Source: Pseudomonas plecoglossicida NBRC 103162 = DSM 15088 (GTDB taxonomy: Bacteria > Pseudomonadota > Gammaproteobacteria > Pseudomonadales > Pseudomonadaceae). Taken from it: a stretch of DNA of 64,000 nt. The stretch covers positions 62,001 through 126,000 of the forward strand of contig NZ_BBIV01000017.1 in NCBI RefSeq assembly GCF_000730665.1, in the 5' to 3' direction. Of this stretch, positions 9,437-18,325 are shown in pieces; position 1 is the stretch's first letter; every line of letters starts with the position of its first letter. A program made the translations under genes and the position numbers. Below the pieces are notes generated by a model, which was not told where the DNA came from, ran no database searches, and was given only the letters and a program-made list of their open reading frames with translations.

Positions 9437-9460
9437 AAAACCCCGCCTAAGCGGGGTTTT
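9437..9460. terminator. Bidirectional rho-independent terminator after lysR
   Basis: AAAACCCCGC and GCGGGGTTTT are perfect inverted arms around a CTAA loop, 18 nt past the lysR stop. The A/T flanks allow termination from both sides, which fits the convergent acyl-CoA dehydrogenase gene. Confidence 0.9.
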
Positions 9461-9650
9461 CCAGACTGTTTCCCTGTGACATCCCTATCGCCCCGCCACC
9501 CTGGCAGGAATTCCTTCGTTGTCCCTGTTCTGTCCTTTGCACATCCTGTGCAACGTCCATGAACAAAGATTAACCGTGGATCCAATCTGAGGCTAGTGGC
9601 GAAAAGTCACCACGTCGTGTAGGAAAAAGCTTACACGCGCCTTCCAGGGG

Positions 9651-11429
9651 TCAGAACTGCTCGGCGTCGAGCAGATACAGCGACTCGCTCCCCGCCTTCA
9701 CCGACGCCACCAGCGAGTCCACCCGTGGCAACAGGCGGTCGAAGTAGAAGCGTGCAGTGCCGAGCTTGGCCGAATAGAACGCCTGGTCGCCCTCGCCTGC
9801 CTTGGCGGTGCGCGCCATCAGCGCCCACATGTAGGCATAGGCGACATAACCGAAGGCGTGCAGGTACTCCACCGAGGCAGCGCCAATTTCGTTCGGGTTG
9901 CCTTTGGCTTGCTCCAGCACCCACTCGGTCAGCCCATCGAGCTGGTCCAGGCGAGCGCCCAACGGTTTGACGAATTCGGCCAGCTCGCTGCCGGCGGAGG
10001 CAATGAACTGGCGGATTTCATCGGAGAACAGCCGGTAGTACGCGCCACCGCTGGCCACCACCTTGCGCCCCACCAGGTCCAGCGCCTGGATGCCGTTGGT
10101 ACCTTCGTAGATCTGGGTAATGCGCACATCGCGCACCAACTGCTCCTGGCCCCACTCGCGAATGTAGCCATGGCCGCCGAACACTTGTTGGCCGTGCACC
10201 GTGCACTCCAGCCCCAGGTCGGTCAGGAATGCCTTGGCCACTGGCGTCAGCAGCGCCACCAGCTCTTCGCTGCGCTTGCGGGTGGTCGGGTCTTCGCTGT
10301 ACTTGGCGCTGTCCAGTTGCATGGCCACGTAGGTAGAGAAGGCGCGGCCGCCCTCGATCAGTGCCTTCATGGTCAGCAGCATGCGCCGCACGTCCGGGTG
10401 CACGATGATCGGGTCGGCAATCTTTTCCTTGGCCTGCGGCCCGACAGGGGCGCGGCTTTGCAAGCGATCGCGAGCGTACTCGACGGCATTCTGGTAGGAC
10501 CGCTCTGCCGAGGCCAGGCCCTGGATACCCACGCCAAGGCGCTCGTAGTTCATCATGGTGAACATCGCCGCCAGGCCCTTGTTCGGTTCACCAACGATGT
10601 AACCCACGGCTTCGTCGAAGTTCATCACGCAGGTGGACGAACCCTGGATGCCCATCTTGTGCTCGATCGAACCGCAATTGGCCGGGTTGCGCGCACCCAG
10701 GCTGCCGTCTTCGTTGACCAGGAACTTCGGCACCAGGAACAGCGAAATACCCTTGGGCCCTGCTGGCGCGTCCGGCAGCTTGGCCAGCACCAGGTGGATG
10801 ATGTTCTCGGTCAGGTCATGCTCGCCGCCGGTGATGAAGATCTTGGTGCCGCTGACCTTGTAGCTGCCATCGGCCTGGGGCTCGGCCTTGGTGCGGATGA
10901 TGCCCAGGTCGGTACCGGCGTGGGGCTCGGTGAGGCACATGGAGCCAGCCCAGACGCCGCCATACATGTTCGGCAGGTACTTTTCCTTGAGGGCTTCGCT
11001 GGCGTGGGCATTGATCGACAGGCAGGCGCCGGCGGTCAGCATCGGATACAGGCCGAAGGCCAGGCTCGAGGCATTGACCATTTCCTCGACCTGGGCCGAG
11101 ATGGCCTTGGGCATGCCCATGCCGCCAAACAGCGGATCACCGCCCACGCCGACCCAACCGCCTTCGGCGTAGGTCTTGTACGCTTCGGTGAAACCGGCGG
11201 GCGTGCGCACGGCGCCGCTGTCCCAGTGGCAGCCTTCTTCATCGCCGGAGCGGCTGAGCGGGGCAATGCTCTTGCCGGTGACCTTGCCGGCTTCTTCCAG
11301 CACGGCCATGGCGGTGTCGGCATCGACCGCTTCGGCGAGCTCGGGCAGTTGCGCCCATTGCTCGGCCACGTTGAAGACTTCGTTCAGAACAAAGCGCATG
11401 TCGCGCAGGGGAGCTTTGTAGTCTGCCAT
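9651..11429 (-). CDS. Acyl-CoA dehydrogenase, ~600-aa class (first of a paralogous pair)
   Basis: A FAD-dependent acyl-CoA dehydrogenase of 592 residues starting MADYKAPLRDMRFVLNEVF (ATG 11429); the frame continues 5' but the conserved start and AGAGG site support this ATG. Domains in order: N-terminal helical domain, central beta domain (MCLTEPHAGTDLG, KVSGTKIFITGGEHD), C-terminal helical domain with GGHGYIREWG and YEGTNGIQALDL, then an extra C-terminal domain found in the 600-aa class. It catalyses the first oxidation of beta-oxidation on an unidentified acyl-CoA. The gene 15832-17637 is a close paralogue. An inducible phenylacyl-CoA dehydrogenase has been described in P. putida KT2440, and I recall it as one of such a pair, but I cannot confirm which. 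Confidence 0.93.
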   Translation of the reverse strand: MADYKAPLRDMRFVLNEVFNVAEQWAQLPELAEAVDADTAMAVLEEAGKVTGKSIAPLSRSGDEEGCHWDSGAVRTPAGFTEAYKTYAEGGWVGVGGDPLFGGMGMPKAISAQVEEMVNASSLAFGLYPMLTAGACLSINAHASEALKEKYLPNMYGGVWAGSMCLTEPHAGTDLGIIRTKAEPQADGSYKVSGTKIFITGGEHDLTENIIHLVLAKLPDAPAGPKGISLFLVPKFLVNEDGSLGARNPANCGSIEHKMGIQGSSTCVMNFDEAVGYIVGEPNKGLAAMFTMMNYERLGVGIQGLASAERSYQNAVEYARDRLQSRAPVGPQAKEKIADPIIVHPDVRRMLLTMKALIEGGRAFSTYVAMQLDSAKYSEDPTTRKRSEELVALLTPVAKAFLTDLGLECTVHGQQVFGGHGYIREWGQEQLVRDVRITQIYEGTNGIQALDLVGRKVVASGGAYYRLFSDEIRQFIASAGSELAEFVKPLGARLDQLDGLTEWVLEQAKGNPNEIGAASVEYLHAFGYVAYAYMWALMARTAKAGEGDQAFYSAKLGTARFYFDRLLPRVDSLVASVKAGSESLYLLDAEQF

Positions 11430-11557
11430 CACAACCTCTGGCTTGGTCGGGGTCGGGGGCGGTCCGGAAGGGGCCGCGGCTCGGGGTTGAATCCGAGTGT
11501 AACCGAACAACTTTTTAGAGACATAGGGTCATCAAGCGACCAATAAGTCATGCTCGG

Positions 11558-12841
11558 TCACGCGGTGCGGACCGCTCCACGCTGCGATTGTTGCCCATGG
11601 ACCATGACACAGTTACGTCCGGCACCCTTGGCATTGTAGAGCGCCTGGTCGGCGGACTTGAGCACTTCCTCCGGGTTGCGGTGATCGGCCTGGCGCTCCG
11701 CCACGCCGATGCTGATGGTGACCGACACCGTGCCAGCGCCGTTGCCACCGCGGCGTTGACGCCCCGTCGAGTCGTCCTGCGGGCGGTTGTTCTGGTCGCG
11801 CAACTGCATGACGTAATTGGCGATCATCTCGCGCACCGCCTCGACATGCGGCACGCACTCCTCCGCGGTCTTGCCCGCGAACACCAGGGCAAACTCCTCG
11901 CCACCGTAACGATAGGCTCGGCCACCGCCGGTGACTTTCGACAAGCGGCTGGCGACCAGGCGCAGCACCTGGTCGCCCACGTCGTGACCGTGGGTGTCGT
12001 TGAATTTCTTGAAGTGGTCGACGTCGGTCATGGCGATCACGTAGCTACGCCCCAGCCGCTGCATGCGCTCGTTCAGGGCGCGGCGCCCCGGCAGACCGGT
12101 CAGCTCGTCACGGAAGGCCATCTGGTAAGCCTCGTGGGAGACCGCGGCAGCGATCATGAGCATCACCTGACTGCACATGATGTTCAGGGTAAACGGCAGG
12201 ATGAAGGTCTTGGGCAGCATCCAGAAGATACCCACCAGGCCGATCAGCTGCGCCGCGTGCAAGGGCCTCGGCTCGCGCAGATACTGCACCACCAGCAGGA
12301 TGAAGACACCGATGAACAGTGGGTAGACCATCTGGATCAGGCTCATCCACTGGCCATGCAGCGCTGGCCAGCGGATTTCCGCCAACCAGGTCAGCAACGC
12401 CTCTGGGAAACTCTGCTCCAAGGCCACCGCGACGCTGCCGACGGCGAACAGCACGGCAAAGCGGGCCAGCAAGTCCTGGGCGAGGTGGGTGCGTTCCTGC
12501 CAGGCGCCGAACAGGCCGAACAATGCCGGTAGCAGCAGGCAGACCAGGTGGAAGATCACCGCGGCGTCTTCACGCACATGCGCGTTGTCGCGGTAGTAGT
12601 CGGTCTGGGTGTCGAGCAGGAAATAGGCGATGTACACCGTGACCATCAGAAACAGCTCGCGCTGACGACGGTATACGGCGCAATAAGCACCGCCCAGCAA
12701 CAGCACCAGCGTGGGCAGTACATTGAACAGTGAAGTGAAGAAGACGCTGAGGTCTCTTACATAAGCCGCCGCAAGCCCTGCCAGCAACAGAAACAACGAA
12801 GGCAGAAAGTGGCTCACGCGTACAGCGTTTGGACGAAACAA
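11558..12841 (-). CDS. Membrane-bound GGDEF diguanylate cyclase
   Basis: 427 residues. The first 235 or so are strongly hydrophobic with about six or seven predicted membrane helices, followed by a GGDEF domain beginning at AFRDELTGLPGRRAL. The active-site motif is intact as Gly313-Gly-Glu-Glu-Phe317 (RYGGEEFALVF), so c-di-GMP synthesis is expected. The residues five positions upstream are RAYR, not RxxD, so the usual inhibitory site appears absent. A 20-25-residue polar, Gly/Gln/Arg-rich insertion (about 345-368) precedes SVTISIGVAE. The start is TTG 12841 with GGAG 8 nt upstream; a GTG eight codons later is the alternative. Confidence 0.9.
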   Translation of the reverse strand: MFRPNAVRVSHFLPSLFLLLAGLAAAYVRDLSVFFTSLFNVLPTLVLLLGGAYCAVYRRQRELFLMVTVYIAYFLLDTQTDYYRDNAHVREDAAVIFHLVCLLLPALFGLFGAWQERTHLAQDLLARFAVLFAVGSVAVALEQSFPEALLTWLAEIRWPALHGQWMSLIQMVYPLFIGVFILLVVQYLREPRPLHAAQLIGLVGIFWMLPKTFILPFTLNIMCSQVMLMIAAAVSHEAYQMAFRDELTGLPGRRALNERMQRLGRSYVIAMTDVDHFKKFNDTHGHDVGDQVLRLVASRLSKVTGGGRAYRYGGEEFALVFAGKTAEECVPHVEAVREMIANYVMQLRDQNNRPQDDSTGRQRRGGNGAGTVSVTISIGVAERQADHRNPEEVLKSADQALYNAKGAGRNCVMVHGQQSQRGAVRTA

Positions 12842-13004
12842 GGGTAATCTCCGACCCGGCAGATCAATAATGGCATTGTGCCCCTACTTCATCGGCAGCG
12901 CACTTGAATAGATGAGGACAAAGGTGATTAACGGCAGCAGGGGCGCAAGGCTTGAGCTTTTCCTGTCACTGGCTCCCGGGGCTCGCGCAGCGACCCAGCC
13001 AGCT

Positions 13005-13038
13005 GAAACCCGCCTGCCGCTGTGGGCAGACGGGTTTC
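13005..13038 (-). terminator. Hairpin downstream of the peroxidase gene
   Basis: GAAACCCG-C-CTGCC pairs with GGCAG-A-CGGGTTTC around a 5-9 nt loop, a 14-bp stem with one mismatch. It lies 34 bp after the stop of the minus-strand peroxidase gene. There is no long T-run, so it may only stabilise the 3' end. Confidence 0.5.
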
Positions 13039-13071
13039 CATCACACGCCAGTGATGCAAAAGGAGAGATTG

Positions 13072-15204
13072 TTACAAGTCGTTATTGAACGGCAGCAGCG
13101 GCCCCTGCAAAGCGGAGCGACCTTGGGCCCCCACGGCATTGAGTTGGAAAATGGCGTCCTGCGCTGGCCGAGAGGTGGTCGACGCGCCTTGCGCGACGGC
13201 GTTCTCATCGCCCTTCTCACCCTGTGGCAGCATCAGCGAGGGGTGATCGAACGGAGCCCGTTCCCACGCCACGCGCGGATCGAGCAAGCCGACCTCCATG
13301 AACTTGACCAGTGCATCCACTTCATCTGCGGTCAGGTTCAGCGCGGTCATGTCCGGGTCAAGGTTGGAGCCGTTGTGCTGATTGACGGCCGGGTGTTCGA
13401 AACCGCTGGTGTTGCTGGCGTCTTCGCCACGGCGATCGCCGCCGCGGTTGTAGAACTCCATGACCTGTTGCAGCGTTGCCCGGCTGCCGTTGTGGAAGTA
13501 CGGACCGGTCAATGCAATGTTACGCAGCGTCGGGGTCTTGAAGGCGCCATCGACCGAGTCGCGGAAACCGACACTGGGCTTTTGCGTCGGGTCGCAAGGG
13601 ACTGCGGCGCTCAGCGGCGCCTCGAAGGTGCAGACATCGACATCCAGTGGGTCAGGGATATTCCCGCCTTGCAGCAGGGTGTTGTACTGACGGGTGAAGG
13701 ACAATGGATGGCCCCAGGGGTCCGCAGCGCCCAGCGCCAGGTCTTCGGCGGTCGGGCGCACACCGGTGTTGTAGAAACCGTTGTCGTACAGCGTGGTCAG
13801 GCCATCCGCCATGACCATGCGTTCGATGCGCTCACGCGGCTCGAACAGCAGCCGACTGGCCGCGTTGGTCAACTCCGCGCCACCATGGCAGGCCACACAC
13901 TTGCCCTTGCCCAGGAACAGCTCCATGCCTCTCACCTGCTGAGCGTTCATCGCGCTGTGGTCGCCCTGCAGATAGGCATCCAGCGGTGCCTGGTCGGAGA
14001 TCAGCGTGGCCTCGTACATCTGAATCGCCAGCCCGAAGAACAGCGAGAAGTTCGCCTCCATCTGGCTGTAGGGCTGGCCGCCCAGCGACACCTGTTGCGT
14101 GGCATTCCACAGGCGTGGCTGGAATGCGTCTTTGATCAGTTCGCGGTAGGTCGGCCGGCGGGCACTGGAGACAGGCCCGAGCACCGAATCGGTGGGCGAG
14201 ATCTTTTGCCCCTTGAGCATCATGCTGTCGAGCAGACGCCGGCCGATGTCAGCGAAGGTGCGCCCGCCACAGGACATTTCCACCGCGCTGCCGGGAGGCC
14301 CCACGGCTTGCGAGGCCGCCGAGGCATCCTTGAGGGCCAGTCGTGCCTTGACTGCCACGCCACTGCGATCCTTGGTCACGAAGATGGCTGCGTCAGGGTC
14401 GCGATTACCGAACGGCGAGAAGCCGTTGAACACATTGTTGGCCCGACCATCCCAGAAGTTGCGGACGTTGAATGCCGCATTGATGACCGACGGCGCATTG
14501 CGCCCGGTGCTGCGCCGCACGTTGATACCGCCCACCTGGAAAATCCCGTCAGGCTGCCGTGTGCATTGGTCGAAGCGCGATTGCCTGGGTTTGACGAAGT
14601 TGGCCTCGATCACGCCTTGTGAGCCGATGACGTCATCCGTGGAATAGACGATCATCGAGTTGCGATCCAGAGGATTGGCCAGCACGTGGGTCGGAAAATC
14701 GCCTTTTTTCAATGTGTAGTTCGGGCCGCCCTTGCCACCGGAGAGGGTGGTGTAACTGGGCACGTCGCCAGGAATATCGGCGGCCGTGAACGGCTTGTTG
14801 AAGATCGATGCAACGTTCGCATTGGTATTGGCCTGGCCAGGGTTGATCTGGTTGGTGACCCGGTGATCGACACCGGCGTGGTAATGGCAGGACGCGCAGG
14901 CGGTGGCGCCGTCACTGCCGACCGCCATGTCCCAGAACAAGGCCTTGCCCAACGTGATGGCTGCCACACGATTGATCACATAGTCGGACATCAGATCGAC
15001 CTTGCGGCCATCCTCGGTACCTGAAGGGTCCGGCGGGAGCATGCCACGCAGTGAACTCAGGCTGGGCACTTCCGGCGCTTGCGCAGCGGCTTCGGCCGGG
15101 TCAGCGGCCCGAGCGCTCATGAACGGCAGGCCGACAGCGGCGAGGGTCATCGCTGTCGCACAGGTCAGGCGGGGGATTCGCAACGCTCTCAGATATTCGA
15201 CCAT
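13072..15204 (-). CDS. Large di-haem cytochrome c peroxidase/MauG-family protein, exported
   Basis: 710 residues, about twice the length of the standard bacterial di-haem peroxidase. A signal peptide is visible (hydrophobic TCATAMTLAAVGLPFM, then SARA-AD), so the protein is periplasmic. Two c-type haem sites are present, Cys103-AS-Cys106-His107 and Cys436-VA-Cys439-His440. C-terminal motifs TPTLRNIALTGPYFHNGS and LQQVMEFYNRGG are diagnostic of the CcpA/MauG family, as is NVRNFWDGRANN between the haems. About 330 residues separate the two haem motifs, much longer than usual. The reductant and substrate are unknown: peroxide reduction or MauG-like oxidation of a protein or small molecule are both possible. 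It lies between two lipid-oxidation genes with AT-rich DNA upstream, suggesting an accessory insertion. Confidence 0.88.
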   Translation of the reverse strand: MVEYLRALRIPRLTCATAMTLAAVGLPFMSARAADPAEAAAQAPEVPSLSSLRGMLPPDPSGTEDGRKVDLMSDYVINRVAAITLGKALFWDMAVGSDGATACASCHYHAGVDHRVTNQINPGQANTNANVASIFNKPFTAADIPGDVPSYTTLSGGKGGPNYTLKKGDFPTHVLANPLDRNSMIVYSTDDVIGSQGVIEANFVKPRQSRFDQCTRQPDGIFQVGGINVRRSTGRNAPSVINAAFNVRNFWDGRANNVFNGFSPFGNRDPDAAIFVTKDRSGVAVKARLALKDASAASQAVGPPGSAVEMSCGGRTFADIGRRLLDSMMLKGQKISPTDSVLGPVSSARRPTYRELIKDAFQPRLWNATQQVSLGGQPYSQMEANFSLFFGLAIQMYEATLISDQAPLDAYLQGDHSAMNAQQVRGMELFLGKGKCVACHGGAELTNAASRLLFEPRERIERMVMADGLTTLYDNGFYNTGVRPTAEDLALGAADPWGHPLSFTRQYNTLLQGGNIPDPLDVDVCTFEAPLSAAVPCDPTQKPSVGFRDSVDGAFKTPTLRNIALTGPYFHNGSRATLQQVMEFYNRGGDRRGEDASNTSGFEHPAVNQHNGSNLDPDMTALNLTADEVDALVKFMEVGLLDPRVAWERAPFDHPSLMLPQGEKGDENAVAQGASTTSRPAQDAIFQLNAVGAQGRSALQGPLLPFNNDL

Positions 15205-15778
15205 GATGAACTTCCCGATTCAGCACGGAGTAGCCAGCTCCGTTTTTTGCCTGTGTCGAGATGAACTCATCTGCTATCCATCTTGCAGCTCGCAGCTTCA
15301 GCCACTTCAACTCAAAGTTGTTCGGGCAGCGCGAGGCCTCGCTGGCAAGGTAATCTCTTGGCTCAGGTTATTTTTAAAACCGATCGTTCACGCATCGCAG
15401 TGCGCTTAATGCCAACATAGCTGTAACAAAGTATTTCAGCTGGAAAAAATCAGTATTTTTTTATACCGACTCATTCAGAGATTCATGACGATAAATTCTG
15501 ACCCGCGCGCTTCCTCAATTTCGGTGTTAGTTCCCCACCACTATTGGGTGCCATTCCCCGAACACCTTGCTTTCCCTGTTCGCCCAACGCCTGGATTCGT
15601 CGGCAAAATGAGCATCTTGGAAACTGGCAATGTATTTGCTAACTCAAACTGAGCAGCAGTAATTATTTGGATTCAGGCAGAAGCCTGAAGTCGCGTCAGC
15701 TAACAAAATTGCACGTAAGCGCAAGTTACACGGCCATTGTATTTTCACTTGCTGATCGAACTACCTTATTTGAATGCC
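15205..15778. other. AT-rich intergenic region, no gene recognised
   Basis: About 570 bp with visibly lower G+C than its surroundings (for example 15430-15490 and 15640-15780, rich in A/T runs). It presumably contains the peroxidase promoter. No ORF with coding character, tRNA, or clear mobile-element end is seen. The base composition suggests foreign DNA or a scar of past insertion. Confidence 0.5.
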
Positions 15779-15811
15779 AAAAAAAAACGCCACTCACGAG
15801 GAGCGGCGTTT
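15779..15811 (-). terminator. Rho-independent terminator of the second acyl-CoA dehydrogenase
   Basis: On the minus strand AACGCCGCTC pairs with GAGTGGCGTT (one mismatch) and is followed by a run of T residues (complement of 15779-15787). It lies about 20 bp beyond the TAA at 15832. Confidence 0.88.
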
Positions 15812-15831
15812 GTTGAGTCCTTCACTCAGGT

Positions 15832-17637
15832 TTAATAACCCAGCGAGAAGTCTTCTTCCTTCATGTCCATCAGGTTGTTGGCGCCTGACAACATGGTGGC
15901 CACGTGAGTACGGGTACGCGGCAGGATGCGCTGGAAGTAGAAGCGCGCGGTCTGCAGCTTGGCGGTGTAGAACGCCTCCTCGCTGGTGCCGGCTGCCAGT
16001 TTCTCGGCCGCCAGGCGGGCAATGTCGGCCCAGAAGTAGGCCAGGCACGCGTAACCGGAATACATCAGGTAATCCACCGAAGCGGCGCCCACTTCCTCGC
16101 GGTCTTTCATCGCCGCCATGCCAACCTTCATGGTCAGCTCGCCCCACTCCTTGTTCAGCGCGGCGAGCGGCCCGACGAACTCCTTGAGCGCATCGACGCC
16201 TTCCTGCGCCTGGCAGAACTTGTGCACGATCTTGGTGAAGCCCTTGAGCGCTTCGCCCTGGGTCATCAGTACCTTGCGGCCGAGCAGGTCGAGTGCCTGG
16301 ATGCCGGTGGTGCCTTCGTACAGCATGGAGATACGGCTGTCGCGCACGTTCTGCTCCATGCCCCACTCGGCGATGAAGCCGTGGCCACCGTAGATCTGTA
16401 CGCCATGGTTGGCGGCCTCGAAGCCGACTTCAGTCATGAAGGCCTTGGCGATCGGGGTCAGGAAGGCCAGCAGGGCGTCGGCCTTCTTGCGCTCTTCCTC
16501 ATCCTGGCTGTACTTGACGATGTCTACCTGCTTGGCGGTGAAGTACACCATCGCACGGTTGCCTTCGGCGAAGGCTTTCATGGTCAGCAGCATGCGACGC
16601 ACGTCCGGGTGGACGATGATCGGGTCGGCCGCCTTGTCCGGAGCTTTCGGGCCGGTCAGGGAGCGCATCTGCAGGCGATCACGGGCGTATTTCAGGCCAC
16701 CCTGGAAGGCCACCTCGGCGTGTGCCAGGCCCTGCAGCGCGGTACCCAGGCGTGCAGTGTTCATGAAGGTGAACATGCAGTTCAGGCCCTTGTTGGCCGG
16801 GCCGATCAGGTAGCCGGTGGCGCCGTCGAAGTTCATCACGCAGGTGGCGTTGCCGTGGATGCCCATCTTGTGTTCGAGGGAACCGCAGCTCACGCCGTTG
16901 CGCTCGCCCACGCCGCCTTCGGCATTGGGCAGGAACTTCGGCACGATGAACAGCGAGATGCCTTTGGTGCCGGCCGGGGCATCGGGCAGGCGGGCCAGGA
17001 CGATGTGGACGATGTTATCGGCCATGTCGTGCTCACCGGCGGAAATGAAGATCTTGGTACCGCTGACCTTGTACGAGCCATCGGCTTGCGGCTCGGCCTT
17101 GGTGCGCAGCATGCCCAGGTCGGTGCCGCAATGCGGCTCGGTCAGGCACATGGTACCGGTCCATTCGCCGGAAACCAGCTTGGTCAGGTAAGTGTGCTGC
17201 TGCTCTTCGGTGCCGTGGGCCGAAATGGTGTTCATCGCACCATGGGACAGGCCCGGGTACATGCCCCACGACCAGTTGGCGCCGCCGACCATTTCGCTCA
17301 GGGCCAGGCCCAGCGACTCAGGCAAGCCCTGACCACCGTGGGCGACGTCGTGCGCCAGGCTCGGCCAGCCGCCTTCGACGAACTGCTCGTAGGCTTGCTT
17401 GAAGCCGGTCGGCGTCTTCACACCGGATTCGCTCCAGGTGCAGCCTTCCAGGTCACCAACGCGGTTCAGCGGGGCCAGCACCTGCTCACAGAACTTCGCG
17501 CCTTCTTCAAGGATCGCATCGACCATGTCTGGCGTTGCGTCCTGGCAACCCGGCAGGCTCTGATAGTGCGCCTCGTAGCCGAGCAGCTCGTCGCGGACGA
17601 AACGAATATCACGCAAGGGGGCTTTGTAATCAGGCAT
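15832..17637 (-). CDS. Acyl-CoA dehydrogenase, ~600-aa class (second of the pair)
   Basis: 601 residues beginning MPDYKAPLRDIRFVRDELL, with an AGAGG site upstream of ATG 17637. It shares the layout and most motifs of the enzyme at 9651-11429 (MCLTEPHCGTDLG, KVSGTKIFISAGEHD, GGHGFIAEWG, YEGTTGIQALDLLG), so the two are paralogues. The product should be a cytoplasmic FAD flavoprotein feeding electrons to ETF during beta-oxidation of long-chain or aryl-substituted acyl-CoAs. Each gene has its own terminator, so they are probably separate transcription units. Substrate specificity cannot be read from the sequence. Confidence 0.93.
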   Translation of the reverse strand: MPDYKAPLRDIRFVRDELLGYEAHYQSLPGCQDATPDMVDAILEEGAKFCEQVLAPLNRVGDLEGCTWSESGVKTPTGFKQAYEQFVEGGWPSLAHDVAHGGQGLPESLGLALSEMVGGANWSWGMYPGLSHGAMNTISAHGTEEQQHTYLTKLVSGEWTGTMCLTEPHCGTDLGMLRTKAEPQADGSYKVSGTKIFISAGEHDMADNIVHIVLARLPDAPAGTKGISLFIVPKFLPNAEGGVGERNGVSCGSLEHKMGIHGNATCVMNFDGATGYLIGPANKGLNCMFTFMNTARLGTALQGLAHAEVAFQGGLKYARDRLQMRSLTGPKAPDKAADPIIVHPDVRRMLLTMKAFAEGNRAMVYFTAKQVDIVKYSQDEEERKKADALLAFLTPIAKAFMTEVGFEAANHGVQIYGGHGFIAEWGMEQNVRDSRISMLYEGTTGIQALDLLGRKVLMTQGEALKGFTKIVHKFCQAQEGVDALKEFVGPLAALNKEWGELTMKVGMAAMKDREEVGAASVDYLMYSGYACLAYFWADIARLAAEKLAAGTSEEAFYTAKLQTARFYFQRILPRTRTHVATMLSGANNLMDMKEEDFSLGY

Positions 17638-17824
17638 TGCGATGAACCTCTGTGATGAGTTCGGTAGGGAGACCGCTGATACCGACCAGCTCTTGGTGGC
17701 TTTCGGTCAAACAGTTGTTTGAAACTAACGTTTAGCTCCGCTGCTTGTCAAGAAGACCCTAGTGCCATTTGCGTCACGAAAAACGGTATTTATGCCACCA
17801 CAGCAAATGCCGGCCATAAACCAC

Positions 17825-17914
17825 TGTGGGAGCGGGCCTGTCCCGCGAATGTGCCAGCCCAGACAGCCTGAGATGTCTGTTCTGCCGCATTCGCGGGACA
17901 AGCCCGCTCCCACA
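17825..17914. repeat. REP inverted pair (CGGGACAAGCCCGCTCCCAC type)
   Basis: TGTGGGAGCGGGCCTGTCCC and GGGACAAGCCCGCTCCCACA form inverted arms about 35 bp apart. It occupies much of the roughly 300-bp gap between the acyl-CoA dehydrogenase start and the 89-aa gene; the remainder presumably holds the dehydrogenase promoter. Confidence 0.85.
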
Positions 17915-17938
17915 TGGAGGTGTTCGGCCTTGTCTGGA

Positions 17939-18208
17939 TCAGGCGTAAGTGTCGATGAACCGCCCGAGCATTTCGTCTGACGCCTTGGCGACCTTCGAGC
18001 CCAGCTCGACTTCGGTCTTGCCCAGGGCCAACTGCTGGCTGCGATCGACCGCTCTCAGGCGTTCGGCCTGAAAGTCGCTGGATTGGCTGGTGGCGGCGCG
18101 TTCGACCGTGGTGTTGGCGATCTGGCCGGCAGCCTGATCGATACGGTTCTGGCCAGTCTGGAGGGCGCCGAGGCCCGCGTAGTAGGCGGAATTGCCGGTG
18201 ATTTCCAT
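17939..18208 (-). CDS. 89-aa protein resembling the terminal helices of flagellar rod/hook proteins
   Basis: I do not know a named family for this protein. The N-terminal half (SAYYAGLGALQTGQNRIDQA, then GQIANTT) has the spacing of the N-terminal D0 helix of flagellar rod and hook proteins (alternating Ala/Leu, RID, then IAN). The C-terminal tail (SKVAKASDEMLGRFIDTYA) resembles their C-terminal D0 helix (VxKTADEMLxxLxxL). The domain that normally lies between is essentially absent. ATG 18208 has GGAG upstream. No flagellar genes are nearby. It could be a coiled-coil protein whose resemblance is convergent, or a minimal axial-like protein; the function is unknown. Confidence 0.75.
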   Translation of the reverse strand: MEITGNSAYYAGLGALQTGQNRIDQAAGQIANTTVERAATSQSSDFQAERLRAVDRSQQLALGKTEVELGSKVAKASDEMLGRFIDTYA

Positions 18209-18325
18209 GTCAGTACTCCGGTGACGCTGGATTGGAACAGACTGAATTAAAGCAGGCCATCGCCCAAAAGGCCCGTTTAAATCCCTAATGGCCTAGTGCT
18301 AGCTGATAGACCAGGGCCATGTCCG

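Noticed and set aside
9616..9637. CGTGTA...TACACG inverted repeat beside the acyl-CoA dehydrogenase stop
   Set aside because: Arms are only 6 bp with a 10-nt loop and no T-run, too weak to call a terminator.
12952..14622. 556-codon plus-strand ORF
   Set aside because: Antisense to the di-haem peroxidase, whose haem motifs and signal peptide prove the minus strand.
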